64,000 nt of DNA from JADGNZ01 sp035995985 (lineage in GTDB: Bacteria > Acidobacteriota > Thermoanaerobaculia > Gp7-AA8): the NCBI GenBank assembly GCA_035995985.1, contig DASYJY010000089.1:1-64000 (forward strand). Direction: 5' to 3'. The first letter of the stretch is position 1; each line of letters starts with the position of its first letter. The notes beneath the pieces were generated by a model that was not told the DNA's origin, did not search any database, and saw nothing but the letters and a program-made list of their open reading frames with translations. Positions 1 to 8,986 of this stretch are shown in pieces. The translations under genes and the position numbers were made by a program.

Positions 1-44
1 CACACCCAACTCCCCACACCCTCCGTGATATATCGAAAATCCTG

Positions 45-1475
45 ATGCGACGAACGAAGATCATCGCCACGCTCGGTCCCGCGTGCGCGTCCGAAGACCT
101 GATCCTCCGACTGCTGACGTCCGGCGTCGATGTCTTCCGGATGAACTTCTCGCACGGGACGCCGGCTGACCGCGTGCGACTCATCGAAATCATCCGACGC
201 GTTTCGATGGATCACGGGAAGTACGTTCCGATCCTCGCCGACATTCAGGGACCGAAGCTCCGCATCGGCGAAGTCGATGGCGTCATTCAGCTGAGGACGG
301 GACAGATGTTCACGATCACGACCGAAGCGGTGATGGGCAACGCATCGATCGTCTCGACGCCGTTCACGCCGCTGCCGCGCGAGGTGCAACTGGGGCAGCG
401 CATCCTCATTAATGATGGTCTCGTCGAACTGGTCGTCGCCGCGGTCGACGGCGCGAAAGTTCTGACGCGGGTCATTCACGGTGGTCCGATCTCGTCGAAG
501 AAGGGGATGAATTTCCCCGACACGGAGCTGACGATTCCTGCGATCACGGAGAAGGATCGCGAGGACGTCGCCTTCGCCGTTGCCAATCAACTCGACTACA
601 TCGCCGCGTCCTTCATCCGCCGCCGCAGCGACATCGTTGAGCTCCGCTCGCTGCTTCACGACCTCGGCGGCGACGAGATCAACGTCGTCGCCAAACTGGA
701 AAAGTCGCAGGCGATCGATGCGCTCGAAGACATCCTCGACGTCAGCGACGGCGTGATGGTTGCCCGCGGCGACCTCGGCGTCGAGCTTCCGCCCGAAGCG
801 GTGCCGATCGTCCAAAAGCAGGTTCTGCACAGGGCCGCGATTTGGGGCCGCTTCGCGATTACCGCAACGCAGATGCTGGAGTCGATGACGACGAACTCGC
901 GACCGACGCGCGCGGAGGCGTCGGACGTGGCCAACGCGATCTTTGACGGATCCGATGCGGTGATGCTGTCCGCCGAAACCGCATCCGGGATGTATCCCGT
1001 CGAAGCTGTGCAGATGATGGCGCGCATCATCATGGCCGCCGAGCAGAACCGCGAGTTCCAGGTTGCGGGCAGCCGCGAACCGTATCGCGTGTCCTCCGAG
1101 ATCGACGAGTTCACCGACGCGCTTGCCGGCGCCGCAAATTACGCCGCGCAGCAGATGGACGCGAAGTTCATCATCGTGTTCACGCAGACCGGATTCGCGG
1201 CGCGGCTGATGTCGAAGTTCCGTCCGAAGCAGCCGATCATCGCCCTGACGCCGTCGACGTGGGTTGCGCGGCGGATGAACATTCTTTGGGGCGTGCAGCC
1301 GTTTGTCCTGCGCGACGTCGGCGAATATCACGAGCAGATCGTCGATCGCGTCGACGACTTCCTGCTCAGCCGTGACATCGTCGTGGCCGGCGATCGTCTG
1401 GTCATCCTGATGGGATCGCCGATCTACCAGCGCGCGAAAACGAATCTGCTTCGCGTGCATCGCGTCAAAGGGTAG
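45..1475 (+). CDS. pyk: Pyruvate kinase
   Basis: Pyruvate kinase converts phosphoenolpyruvate and ADP to pyruvate and ATP in the last step of glycolysis, in the cytoplasm. The 476-aa product has the usual length. The substrate-binding RMNFSHG sits near residues 32-38, the B-domain INDGL near 122-126, the catalytic lysine region AKLEK near 217-220 followed by ARGDLGVE near 240-247, and ATQMLESM and PTRAEASDVANA near 274-298. Residues from about 355 on form the regulatory C domain. The ATG has no convincing Shine-Dalgarno sequence; a TATATC hexamer ends 10 nt before it, which would fit a very short leader. The 3' end overlaps the convergent next gene by 11 nt. Confidence 0.97.
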   Translation: MRRTKIIATLGPACASEDLILRLLTSGVDVFRMNFSHGTPADRVRLIEIIRRVSMDHGKYVPILADIQGPKLRIGEVDGVIQLRTGQMFTITTEAVMGNASIVSTPFTPLPREVQLGQRILINDGLVELVVAAVDGAKVLTRVIHGGPISSKKGMNFPDTELTIPAITEKDREDVAFAVANQLDYIAASFIRRRSDIVELRSLLHDLGGDEINVVAKLEKSQAIDALEDILDVSDGVMVARGDLGVELPPEAVPIVQKQVLHRAAIWGRFAITATQMLESMTTNSRPTRAEASDVANAIFDGSDAVMLSAETASGMYPVEAVQMMARIIMAAEQNREFQVAGSREPYRVSSEIDEFTDALAGAANYAAQQMDAKFIIVFTQTGFAARLMSKFRPKQPIIALTPSTWVARRMNILWGVQPFVLRDVGEYHEQIVDRVDDFLLSRDIVVAGDRLVILMGSPIYQRAKTNLLRVHRVKG

Positions 1476-1884
1476 AACGGGAGTCGGGGGTCGGGAGTCG
1501 AAAAGGCCCCCGGAACCTGGTGACGCTCCTCGTGAGGTGGCGAATCAGGCCGTTGATCACCAGAAGAACGTCGTCGGATTGCTCGATCAGGTGCTTCGCC
1601 TCTTCTCTAGAAAAGTAGTTCAGCGATTCCGCTATCGTGATCTGAGTCCGCAACTCGAACGCGGATGCGCGTGCTCGAATGACGAATTGTCGAAAGTCCC
1701 GCTTTGTGTCGCGCCCTCGGCCTTCGGCGATGTTGGACGGTACCGATATCGCGGCACGGCGCATTTGCGCGGTAAGCCCATACAGCTCATGACGTGGAAA
1801 TGATTGCGTTGCTGCATAGGTGGCGGTAGCAAGGCGCATAGCTTTTTTCCAAGCGTCCAATCGTTCGTAGATACTTTCGCTCAT
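1465..1884 (-). CDS. Four-helix bundle protein (23S rRNA intervening-sequence protein family)
   Basis: The 139-aa product matches the small four-helix-bundle family first described in 23S rRNA intervening sequences (S23/IVP family). It shows an N-terminal ERLDAWKKAMRLA, then FPRHELYGLTAQMRRAAISV, NIAEGRGR, a phenylalanine-rich F..FV segment and an AFELRTQ/IAESL block, the order seen in that family. The molecular function of the family is not established; many members, like this one, are encoded far from rRNA genes. The last 14 residues are translated from a dispersed G-rich repeat, so the native C terminus was probably shorter or has been replaced. The gene stands alone, convergent with pyruvate kinase. 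Confidence 0.85.
   Translation of the reverse strand: MSESIYERLDAWKKAMRLATATYAATQSFPRHELYGLTAQMRRAAISVPSNIAEGRGRDTKRDFRQFVIRARASAFELRTQITIAESLNYFSREEAKHLIEQSDDVLLVINGLIRHLTRSVTRFRGPFRLPTPDSRSTL
1479..1500. repeat. Short G-rich dispersed repeat (GGGAGTCGGGGGTCGGGAGT type)
   Basis: A G-rich direct repeat built from GGGAGTC and GGGGGTC units lies just after the pyruvate kinase stop codon. Related runs occur at 1987-2031 (opposite polarity), 20168-20197, 20238-20270 and 30234-30342. It also encodes the last residues of the four-helix-bundle protein on the minus strand. Confidence 0.7.
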
Positions 1885-1986
1885 CGCGGTCGTGTGGCGT
1901 TGACGGCAGAGAGAAGATGCGAGCGCAGGCAGCGCTGTGTGGGGCGTCAGTGTACCTCGGGCGACAAATCAGTAACAGTATCCGGC

Positions 1987-2031
1987 GCCCGACCTCCGAC
2001 CCCCGGACTCGCGACCCCCGACTCCCCACCC
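1987..2031. repeat. C-rich copy of the dispersed GGGAGTC/GGGGGTC repeat
   Basis: The run GCCCGACCTCCGACCCCC, then GCGACCCCCGACTCCCC, is the reverse-complement version of the repeat at 1479-1500. It sits between two divergent genes, just upstream of a good promoter candidate. No coding role is seen. Confidence 0.65.
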
Positions 2032-2067
2032 AAGGAACTTCCTCACCGAAACCTCACGTTCCCCCAT

Positions 2068-2096
2068 TTGACTCGCGGCAAACGACTCCTTAGACT
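2068..2096 (+). promoter_or_regulatory. Sigma70-like promoter for the beta-barrel gene
   Basis: TTGACT at 2068-2073 and TAGACT at 2091-2096 are separated by 17 bp, so transcription would start near 2103. An AAGGAGG ribosome-binding site follows at 2113-2119, 7 nt before the ATG at 2127. This is the clearest promoter-plus-RBS combination in the window and is prediction only. Confidence 0.65.
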
Positions 2097-2126
2097 CGCT
2101 TGCCGGGTAACGAAGGAGGGAAGCCT

Positions 2127-3944
2127 ATGCGCCGACTGCGTGCGATTGCGATTGCGACTACCGCCATCGTCATCCTCGCTGTCCCTGCGCAATCTGAGGT
2201 TCCGCTTCCCGCGTTTCTGCAGGTCCTTGGCAACGTCACCAGCTCCACGCGTCCTGTCGGCAATGCGCTCGTCATCGCGCTCAACCTGAACAGTCTCGAC
2301 GCGATTCAAACCTTCAGCGCCAGTGACGGATCGTTTTCGCTGCCGCAGCTTCCCGCCGGCGTCTACAAGATCGTGGCGATGAAGTACGGCTTCGCGCCGG
2401 CCATCGAAACGATCGTCCCGACGAAGAAAGACCACCGTCTGAAGCTGAAGATGGAGGCCGAGAAACAGTCGCGCGGTACCAATCAGCAGATGTGGGAAAT
2501 CCGCGGCTCGCTGCCGCCCGACGTCCTGCGCGAGATCGATATGGTCATGACGCCGCCGCCCGATCCGATCGGTCCGGTGGCCACCGCCGCGTACGAAATG
2601 CCGCGTTTCCGTGGCGACATGATGTCGATGACGGGAATGTCGTACGGGCCGACCGCAACCTCCGGTCCCGCATTCGCCCAGACCGCCCTCGGACTGCAGA
2701 GCCGCATCGGCGACAACTGGCAGCTCGGATTTCGCGGCAACCTGCATCGCGTCGAGGATCAGACGGACAACGATTCGTTCGGAACTCCTGTGGCGCAAGC
2801 GAGCGCGGCGCAGATCGAGTTGCGCTCATCGCCGACTGATTCGTACAAGCTTGCGTCGACCCGTTCGTGGTGGCGTTATCGCGATGACGTTCCTGACGAT
2901 TCGCATCAGGCCGGCATCCGCTCGCACAATTTCGAATGGGAGCATGGCGACTCGCGCGTGCAGGTGCGCTATCTCGCGCAGCAGAATCTGTTCGCCGCGA
3001 CACCCGGATCAGACCTGATCGAGATCAACGGCGGGACGAGCGTCATTCAGACGCGCCGCAATGAAGTGGGCGTGTCGTTGCGCGTGACGCAGGAAAGCCT
3101 GCGCAGTACGCTCGGCGCGGCCGTCGGTCCGACGCTTCGCACGGCCGACCTCACCGCGAACGCGAAGTTCGAAGTCGTCCCCGCCTTCACCGTCGACTAC
3201 GGCATGTCCAGCCGCGTCGGCCTTTACGGCACCGAGTGGGCGCCGCGCACCGGTGCGGAAATCAAGATCGGCAAAGACACGGCTCTCGTCGTATCCGGCA
3301 TGTACAAAGTCGTCGATGCGATGCACCAGAACACGCTGCCGAGCGTGATCGTCTGGACCGATGACTCGCGCCTTCTGCCGCATTACTCGTACACAGCGGG
3401 CATCGTCTCCGGCGACACGGCCCACGAACATTTCAGTGTCATCGGCAGCGTCAGCGCTGCCGACACACCGCTGCGCATCGTCTTCACGGACGGACTCGAA
3501 CATTTCTGGGATGGCCTCTACATCGACGCGGGCGACGTCCGCCGCGATGTCCGGGTCGCATTCCGCAAAGAGCTCGGCAGCCGCTTCCTCCTCGACGTTT
3601 CTTCGATGGCCGGCACGGCCACGCCGGGCCACACGTCGGTCAATGCGCACGGAACCGACAAGTTGTACGTCGCGGGCGACGTCGAATCGACCTTCTCGCC
3701 GACGCGCACGACGGTGGCCGTTTCCTACCGCCAGATTCAACAGCCGCAGCCGAACGGCGGCGACGCATATCGGACGCATCGTGTCGACGTCCGCGTCGCG
3801 CAGTCGCTCCACCTTCCGCTCGACCTCAAAGTCCTCCTCGGCATTGAGCTGGCCCGCTCCGAAAACTCCCGCATCCTCCTTGACGCCCTTGACGCCGACG
3901 GCAGCACGCGCCGCTACATCGGCGGCTTGGCCGTCAACTTCTGA
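2127..3944 (+). CDS. Predicted outer-membrane beta-barrel with N-terminal carboxypeptidase-regulatory-like domain
   Basis: This 605-aa protein is not assigned to a named family. It begins with a signal peptide (MRRLRAIAIATTAIVILAVP), followed at about residues 30-110 by a carboxypeptidase-regulatory-like beta-sandwich (NVTSSTRPVGNALVIAL, DGSFSLPQLPAGVYKIVAM). The rest is rich in alternating beta-strand sequence and the chain ends in phenylalanine (GGLAVNF), as many outer-membrane barrels do. That layout resembles TonB-dependent or Oar-like outer-membrane proteins, but no TonB box or plug is recognisable. The start at 2127 is preferred over an upstream TTG at 2100 because AAGGAGG lies 7 nt before it. 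It is monocistronic, with its own promoter. Confidence 0.7.
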   Translation: MRRLRAIAIATTAIVILAVPAQSEVPLPAFLQVLGNVTSSTRPVGNALVIALNLNSLDAIQTFSASDGSFSLPQLPAGVYKIVAMKYGFAPAIETIVPTKKDHRLKLKMEAEKQSRGTNQQMWEIRGSLPPDVLREIDMVMTPPPDPIGPVATAAYEMPRFRGDMMSMTGMSYGPTATSGPAFAQTALGLQSRIGDNWQLGFRGNLHRVEDQTDNDSFGTPVAQASAAQIELRSSPTDSYKLASTRSWWRYRDDVPDDSHQAGIRSHNFEWEHGDSRVQVRYLAQQNLFAATPGSDLIEINGGTSVIQTRRNEVGVSLRVTQESLRSTLGAAVGPTLRTADLTANAKFEVVPAFTVDYGMSSRVGLYGTEWAPRTGAEIKIGKDTALVVSGMYKVVDAMHQNTLPSVIVWTDDSRLLPHYSYTAGIVSGDTAHEHFSVIGSVSAADTPLRIVFTDGLEHFWDGLYIDAGDVRRDVRVAFRKELGSRFLLDVSSMAGTATPGHTSVNAHGTDKLYVAGDVESTFSPTRTTVAVSYRQIQQPQPNGGDAYRTHRVDVRVAQSLHLPLDLKVLLGIELARSENSRILLDALDADGSTRRYIGGLAVNF

Positions 3945-3958
3945 TCGCGCACCGCGAC

Positions 3959-4107
3959 GGAACGCTGGCGTCCTCGCCGGCTGGCCCGGCGGCGTCTCGA
4001 CGCCGAACGCCAAACCCTCAACATTCGCTGATAACACGACGCCGGCGCAAGCCTCCCATTCGGCGGCGGGACGCCGCCGAGCCAGCCGGCGAGACGCCAG
4101 CGCTCCG
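3959..4107. repeat. Large imperfect inverted repeat
   Basis: The left arm, about 3959-4007, begins GGAACGCTGGCGTCCTCGCC. It is nearly the reverse complement of the right arm, about 4060-4107, which ends GGCGAGACGCCAGCGCTCC. The arms are about 45 bp with few mismatches around a roughly 50-bp loop. It lies just after the beta-barrel gene and could stop or stabilise its transcript. The GAGACGCC/GGCGTC core also occurs in the inverted repeat at 24762-24825, so it may belong to a dispersed family. Confidence 0.75.
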
Positions 4108-4267
4108 ATCGTTGCCATCTCCTTCATTTCGTTGCTTTCATGAAGCCTTGATCTTGTGTGTAATCACAACGGATGCCTTTTTCCGGACTTCCTACGTCGA
4201 GACGAGACGGTCACCCTGGCCTCTTCCTGCTCCCGCGTCACGAACGTCAACTTGCGGTCGGCGATCA
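4108..4267. other. Non-coding stretch, possible minus-strand gene remnant
   Basis: No convincing gene is present. On the minus strand a short stretch at about 4160-4262 translates as a protein-like, charged segment (LIADRKLTFVTREQEEARV) that ends in a stop and has no start codon. It may be the decayed end of a lost gene or chance; I cannot identify a family. Confidence 0.25.
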
Positions 4268-4630
4268 GATGAGGATCTTGATGAACCGATTCGATGAGGT
4301 GCGCGTCGCTTTTAAATAGGGTGATGAAGTGATTCGATGAGCTTCGCGATGCCTTTTAGTAGGTCGATGAAGTGATTCGATGAGGTTCGCGATGCTTTTT
4401 AATAGGTCGATGAGGTGATTCGATGAGGTCGCGACGCTTTTTAATAGGTCGATGAAGTAATTCGATGAGCTTCGGGATGCTTTTTGATAGGTCGACGAAG
4501 TGATTCGATGAGGTTCGCGATGCTTTTTGATAGGTTCACGAACCTATTCGATGAGGTTCGTGACACTCTTTGTCAGATCCCCGAAGCTGTTCGATGAGGT
4601 TCCTGTTGCCTTCGATACGGTTGATGAACC
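4268..4630. repeat. 43-bp tandem repeat array, about 8 copies
   Basis: The core ATTCGATGAGGTTCG recurs at 4289, 4332, 4375, 4418, 4460, 4503, 4546 and 4589, giving steps of 43 bp with one of 42. Units also share GCGATGCTTTTTAATAGG and GTCGATGAAGT. Copies in the middle are most alike; the outer ones are degenerate, and half a unit precedes the first. Because 43 is not a multiple of three, the array is not coding. It lies directly downstream of the minus-strand PHP gene, whose 3' end contains a related segment in the opposite orientation (ACGAAGGGGATTTCGATGAG when read on the minus strand). Confidence 0.9.
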
Positions 4631-4651
4631 GAACCGGGAGATGGGGGACCG

Positions 4652-5632
4652 CTACTTCAACCCCGGCTGGATCTTCTCCACCAACTTCTCGAACCTCATC
4701 GAAATCCCCTTCGTCACCACGATCTGCTTGAGGTAATTGAGCGACGTGATCGCGGCGGGGAGGCCGGAAATCGCGGCAGGGATCGACGCGAGACGTCCCG
4801 CGAGCTGCATGGTCTTGTCGGCCACGCTGTAGTCCTGCGACATCAGATCGGCGCGCGCTTGGCCGTTGTAGGCGATCGTCAAAAGATAGATGTCCGCGAT
4901 CAATTCGCGGAAGCGCATCTCGCTGCCCCAGGCGAAGCAATCGCCGCTGCGGATGTTCTCCAGGAACTCCGCCGTCGTCTCGCCCCTAGACACCGTGTGC
5001 ACCTTCGCAACGTGCTTGAGTGTGTGCGCGTCGGAGCCGCCGATCATCGATGCGTGGCGGCCGCCTTTCTCCACCGTGTTCACGAGCTGCTGCACCATCT
5101 TGTTGTGGAACGACGCCATCGCGCCGTTCATCGCTTCGAAGATGTCGAACATCTCCAGCAGCTCCGCGATGTAGTGCGCGGCCACGTTCTTCATTCGATA
5201 GTTCTGGAAGAGGTGATTGACGCCGAAGATCATCCGCTGCGACTTCATGTACGGCACCATTTCGCGGATGTTGGGACGCAGCCGCTGGATCTCGCGATGC
5301 TGCGCTTCGTTCAGCCCCCAGACGCCGACGTGGATGCGCTGCCCGGTTTCGGGGAAGTAGGTCTCGACCTCTTCGCCGATGAAGAAGTCCGTCATGTCGG
5401 GATACTTGTTGAGCAGGTACAGCGCGCCATCGATCGAGTCGTGATCGGTGAGCGTCACGTACGACATCCCCCGTTCTTTCGCGATGCGATAGACGTCCTC
5501 GGGGTTGTTGTAGCAGTCGCGGGTGTTCGCGCGGCGGAAGTACTTGAACACCGAATAACGGCTGTGGCAGTGCAGATCGGCCCGCTTGATGGTCGGATCC
5601 GCGAGGATCTGCGCCGAGGCCGTATCGTTCAT
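4652..5632 (-). CDS. PHP-domain phosphoesterase
   Basis: This 326-aa cytoplasmic protein carries the metal-binding motifs of the polymerase and histidinol phosphatase (PHP) superfamily: DLHCHSRYS near residues 19-27, TLTDHDSIDG near 61-70 and GGSDAHT near 199-205. Such enzymes hydrolyse phosphoesters with a cluster of metal ions; the substrate here is unknown. A roughly 100-residue C-terminal extension has two hydrophobic patches but no clear membrane helix. It is divergent from lon and nothing next to it suggests a pathway. Its stop codon lies about 20 bp from the edge of the 43-bp tandem array, and its last codons resemble one array unit, suggesting that the array may have arisen from this gene. 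Confidence 0.85.
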   Translation of the reverse strand: MNDTASAQILADPTIKRADLHCHSRYSVFKYFRRANTRDCYNNPEDVYRIAKERGMSYVTLTDHDSIDGALYLLNKYPDMTDFFIGEEVETYFPETGQRIHVGVWGLNEAQHREIQRLRPNIREMVPYMKSQRMIFGVNHLFQNYRMKNVAAHYIAELLEMFDIFEAMNGAMASFHNKMVQQLVNTVEKGGRHASMIGGSDAHTLKHVAKVHTVSRGETTAEFLENIRSGDCFAWGSEMRFRELIADIYLLTIAYNGQARADLMSQDYSVADKTMQLAGRLASIPAAISGLPAAITSLNYLKQIVVTKGISMRFEKLVEKIQPGLK

Positions 5633-5658
5633 CGAGTTTGCAGTAGTCTCAGAAATGA

Positions 5659-5689
5659 TTGATCAACCTGTCTGTGTTTTTCCTACAAT
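5659..5689 (+). promoter_or_regulatory. Weak promoter candidate upstream of lon
   Basis: TTGATC at 5659-5664 and TACAAT at 5684-5689 are 19 bp apart, within the divergent PHP/lon intergenic region. The spacing is longer than ideal and no CIRCE-like heat-shock operator is visible, so this is tentative. Confidence 0.3.
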
Positions 5690-5741
5690 TCGCGTGCCGG
5701 TGAGGATGAGCACGGAAGTGTAGCTCACGCCGTGAACTCCG

Positions 5742-8204
5742 ATGGCCACCATCAACCGCAAACCGCCAAACCTCAGCGCATCCGAGTGGATGGAGGAGGA
5801 GATTCCGAAGCGTCTTCCGATCATCCCGCTCGTCTCGTCGGTCCTCTTTCCGAACGGCGTGCTGTCGCTGCAGGTCGGCATCGACCGCAACGTGCGGCTG
5901 CTCAAAGGCCTTGGCGATGACCAGAACCTGATCGCTGCCTTCTGCCAGAAGACCGGCGACAAAGAGAATCCGCGCGCCGAGGACCTGTCGCCGATCGGTG
6001 TGCTCGCCGCGATCGTGCAACGCCTTCCGCTGTCATCCGATCGATACCAGGTCTTCCTGCAGGGACGCCAGCGCATCGAGCTCGTGCAGATGCTGCAAAC
6101 GGAGCCGTACTTCGAAGGGATGCTGCGCGAGATCGCGCCGCGCGCGATTCCGAAGAGCGTCAAGACCGAAAACCTCATGAACAAGGCCATGTCGCTCTTC
6201 GAGAAGCTCGTCGAAAGCGACTCGAAGTATTCAAACGAACTGCTCAACATTCTGCGGATGAACATGAGTGAAGGGCCGGACACCTTCGCCGATCTGCTCT
6301 CATCGTTCGTCAACTTTCCGCTCGAGGAAAAGCAACTCCTGCTCGAGACGGTCAATCCGGTCGAGCGTATCGAGCTGCTCATCGACTGGATCCAGCGCGA
6401 CCTCGGCAAGGCCACCTTCGACAAGGAACTGCAGCGCACGATTCAGACCTCGATCGATCGCCGCGAACGCGATACCTATCTTCGCGAACAACTTCGTGTC
6501 ATTCAGGACGAGCTCGGCGACACGAACAGCTCCGAGCGCGAAGCCGACACGTATCGCGATCGCGTCGAAGCGCTTCCGATCGCCGAGGAGCACAAACAGA
6601 CGCTGCGCCGCGAGGTGAATCGATTTGGACAACTGTCGCCGTCATCGAGCGACTACGCCGTCATCAAAGGCCATCTCGATACCGTCTTTCAGATTCCTTG
6701 GGCAGAGAAGACGGAGGATCGGCTCGACCTCGTGCGCGCAGAGGAGATCCTCGAAGAACGCCATCACGGATTGGAGAAGGTCAAAGAGCGCGTGCTCGAG
6801 TTTCTGGCCGTGCTCAAGCTCAAGGGCGATCTCAAAGGACCGATTCTCTGCTTCGTCGGACCGCCCGGCGTCGGCAAGACTTCCCTCGGCGCTGCGATCG
6901 CGGACGCGCTCGGGCGCAAGTTCGTGCGCATGGCCGTCGGCGGCGTCACGGACGAGTCGGAGATCCGCGGACATCGCAAGACGTACATCGGCGCGATGCC
7001 GGGGAAGTTGATCCAGAGTTACATCCAGGTCGGCGTCAACAATCCGCTGATCATGATCGATGAGATCGACAAGATCGGGAAGGACTACCGTGGCGACCCT
7101 GCCTCGGCGCTTCTCGAGGTGATGGACCCGAAGCAGAACGTCGCTTTCGTCGACCGCTATCTCGAGATTCCGTTCGATCTCTCCCACACGCTCTTCATCA
7201 GCACCGCCAACATGCTCGACACGATTCCGAGCCCGCTGCGCGATCGGATGGAGGTGATTCGACTCTCCGGCTACACGGAGCGGGAGAAGCTCGAGATCGC
7301 GAAGAAGCATCTGATCCGCGAACTGCTCGAAAATCACGGCCTCACCGCGGCTCACGTCACGTTCAGCGACGACGCGCTGCTGATGGTCATTCGCGATTAC
7401 ACCGCCGAGGCAGGCGTGCGCAACCTCGAGCGCAAGCTGGCCACCATTCTCCGCAAGATCGCCCGCAAAGTGGCCAGCGGATCGGAAGAGGCTTCCTACA
7501 CCGTGGAGACTTCGGAGTTGGAGTCGTACCTCGGCCTGCCGTCGTACGAGCACGAATTCGCCGAACGGAATCCCGAGGTTGGCGTCACCACTGGATTGGC
7601 TTGGACGCAGTTCGGCGGCGAGATCATGTTCATCGAAGCGACGCGCATGGCCGGCAGCGGACGCACCACCGTCACCGGCCAGCTCGGCGACGTGATGCGC
7701 GAGTCGGTGACGGCCGCGTATTCGTACGTGCGTTCGAAAGCGAAAGACCTCGACATCGACGACAAGAAGTTCACCGAGAACGACATCCACATCCATTTCC
7801 CCGCCGGCGCGATTCCGAAAGATGGACCTTCCGCCGGTGTCGCTATCGCCACGTGCATCGCCTCGGTCATGGGAGACCGCCCGGTGCGGCACGACGTGGC
7901 CATGACCGGCGAGATCACCCTTCGCGGTAAAGTGCTCTCCGTCGGCGGAGTGAAAGAGAAAGTGATGGCGGCACAGCGCGCGAACATCAAGACCGTCGTG
8001 CTGCCGGAAGGAAATCGCAAGGATCTCACCGAGGTGCCGGAGGAAGTGAAAGTGGGACTGAATTTTATTTTCGCCGAGCGGGTCGAGAGCGTCTGGAAAG
8101 AAACCCTGATGCCGATGGTGGCGGCGCGGCTGAGCGCCCGCAAGCAGGACGACGCTGAGACAAAGATCGAGGCTCCGACGAGCGACCGGCCAGAACAACG
8201 ATGA
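5742..8204 (+). CDS. lon: ATP-dependent Lon protease
   Basis: Lon is a cytoplasmic AAA+ serine protease that degrades misfolded and regulatory proteins. The 820-aa chain has the expected order: N-terminal substrate-binding domain (about 25-220), coiled linker, AAA+ module with Walker A GPPGVGKTS near 373-381 and Walker B LIMIDEID near 436-443, and a protease domain with catalytic serine 697 in KDGPSAG and lysine 740 in GGVKEK. All catalytic residues are present. The ATG at 5742 has no strong ribosome-binding site but gives the normal N terminus. The stop codon overlaps the start of the PASTA gene by 4 bp, so it probably leads a lon-PASTA-rpe operon. Confidence 0.97.
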   Translation: MATINRKPPNLSASEWMEEEIPKRLPIIPLVSSVLFPNGVLSLQVGIDRNVRLLKGLGDDQNLIAAFCQKTGDKENPRAEDLSPIGVLAAIVQRLPLSSDRYQVFLQGRQRIELVQMLQTEPYFEGMLREIAPRAIPKSVKTENLMNKAMSLFEKLVESDSKYSNELLNILRMNMSEGPDTFADLLSSFVNFPLEEKQLLLETVNPVERIELLIDWIQRDLGKATFDKELQRTIQTSIDRRERDTYLREQLRVIQDELGDTNSSEREADTYRDRVEALPIAEEHKQTLRREVNRFGQLSPSSSDYAVIKGHLDTVFQIPWAEKTEDRLDLVRAEEILEERHHGLEKVKERVLEFLAVLKLKGDLKGPILCFVGPPGVGKTSLGAAIADALGRKFVRMAVGGVTDESEIRGHRKTYIGAMPGKLIQSYIQVGVNNPLIMIDEIDKIGKDYRGDPASALLEVMDPKQNVAFVDRYLEIPFDLSHTLFISTANMLDTIPSPLRDRMEVIRLSGYTEREKLEIAKKHLIRELLENHGLTAAHVTFSDDALLMVIRDYTAEAGVRNLERKLATILRKIARKVASGSEEASYTVETSELESYLGLPSYEHEFAERNPEVGVTTGLAWTQFGGEIMFIEATRMAGSGRTTVTGQLGDVMRESVTAAYSYVRSKAKDLDIDDKKFTENDIHIHFPAGAIPKDGPSAGVAIATCIASVMGDRPVRHDVAMTGEITLRGKVLSVGGVKEKVMAAQRANIKTVVLPEGNRKDLTEVPEEVKVGLNFIFAERVESVWKETLMPMVAARLSARKQDDAETKIEAPTSDRPEQR

Positions 8205-8986
8205 GCGAAACGATCAAACGCGGCTGGCTGGACAACATCCTCTTCGCCGCGCTCGTGGTTCTCGCGTTCGGCGGCAGCACCTATCTCTGTTTCAATTTTT
8301 TCATCCGAGGACGATCCGTTTCGACACCGGACCTGGTCGGACGTCACCTCGATAAAGCGAAGGCGATCTGCTCCGACCTCGGCGTCAGTCTCGTCGTCGA
8401 TGCGGGCACCCGCAATTCGGACAAGATCGCCACCGGTGACGTGGTGTGGCAGAACCGCACGCCCGGCGCGACGAACCTGATCAAGCGCGGCACCGATATT
8501 CACGTCGAGCTGAGCGCCGGGCCGCTCGTACTGCAGGTACCGGACCTCACCGGACAGTCGGCGCGCACTGCGCTGCTCCGTCTCAGCCAGAAGAATCTGA
8601 AGCTCGATGCCGTCGCACACGTGGAGAGCGCGGTACAACAGGGGATCATGTCCGAGGACCCGCCAAAAGATACGGTGGTCGCCGCGCAGACGAAGGTCTC
8701 GTTACTGGTGGGCGAGCAACCGCCGCCGCTCCCGTACGTCATGCCGGACCTCATCGACCGTCCGCTCGACACCGTACGTCCGGCGCTGGAAAGCCGAGGT
8801 TTGATCATGTCGAACGTGAAGTTCGAGTCATATCCGGGCATCGCGGACGGCATTATCATTCGCCAGTTTCCGCTGCGCGGCGCACCGGTCAGCGGCCGCG
8901 ATCCGATCACGGTCGTCGTCAGCCGGCAGGCGGAAGGCGGCATCATCGAAGGGCCCGCGGCGGTCGCGCCCACCACTACGCAATGA
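8201..8986 (+). CDS. Membrane-anchored protein with three PASTA domains
   Basis: The 261-aa product has one N-terminal membrane helix (about residues 13-35). Three PASTA-type modules follow at about 37-108, 109-175 and 178-245, marked by TPDLVGRHLDKAKA, VPDLTGQSARTAL and MPDLIDRPLDTV. PASTA modules bind peptidoglycan or muropeptides, usually as the outer part of serine/threonine kinases or penicillin-binding proteins, but here no kinase or transpeptidase domain is attached. The start overlaps lon by 4 bp and the stop overlaps rpe by 4 bp, so translation is coupled. A role in sensing or binding the cell wall is inference. The Pro-rich tail ends in VAPTTTQ. Confidence 0.85.
   Translation: MSETIKRGWLDNILFAALVVLAFGGSTYLCFNFFIRGRSVSTPDLVGRHLDKAKAICSDLGVSLVVDAGTRNSDKIATGDVVWQNRTPGATNLIKRGTDIHVELSAGPLVLQVPDLTGQSARTALLRLSQKNLKLDAVAHVESAVQQGIMSEDPPKDTVVAAQTKVSLLVGEQPPPLPYVMPDLIDRPLDTVRPALESRGLIMSNVKFESYPGIADGIIIRQFPLRGAPVSGRDPITVVVSRQAEGGIIEGPAAVAPTTTQ

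Noticed and set aside
4268..4630. The repeat array as a CRISPR
   Set aside because: Units are directly adjacent with a constant 43-bp period and no unique spacers, copies diverge gradually, and no cas gene is nearby.
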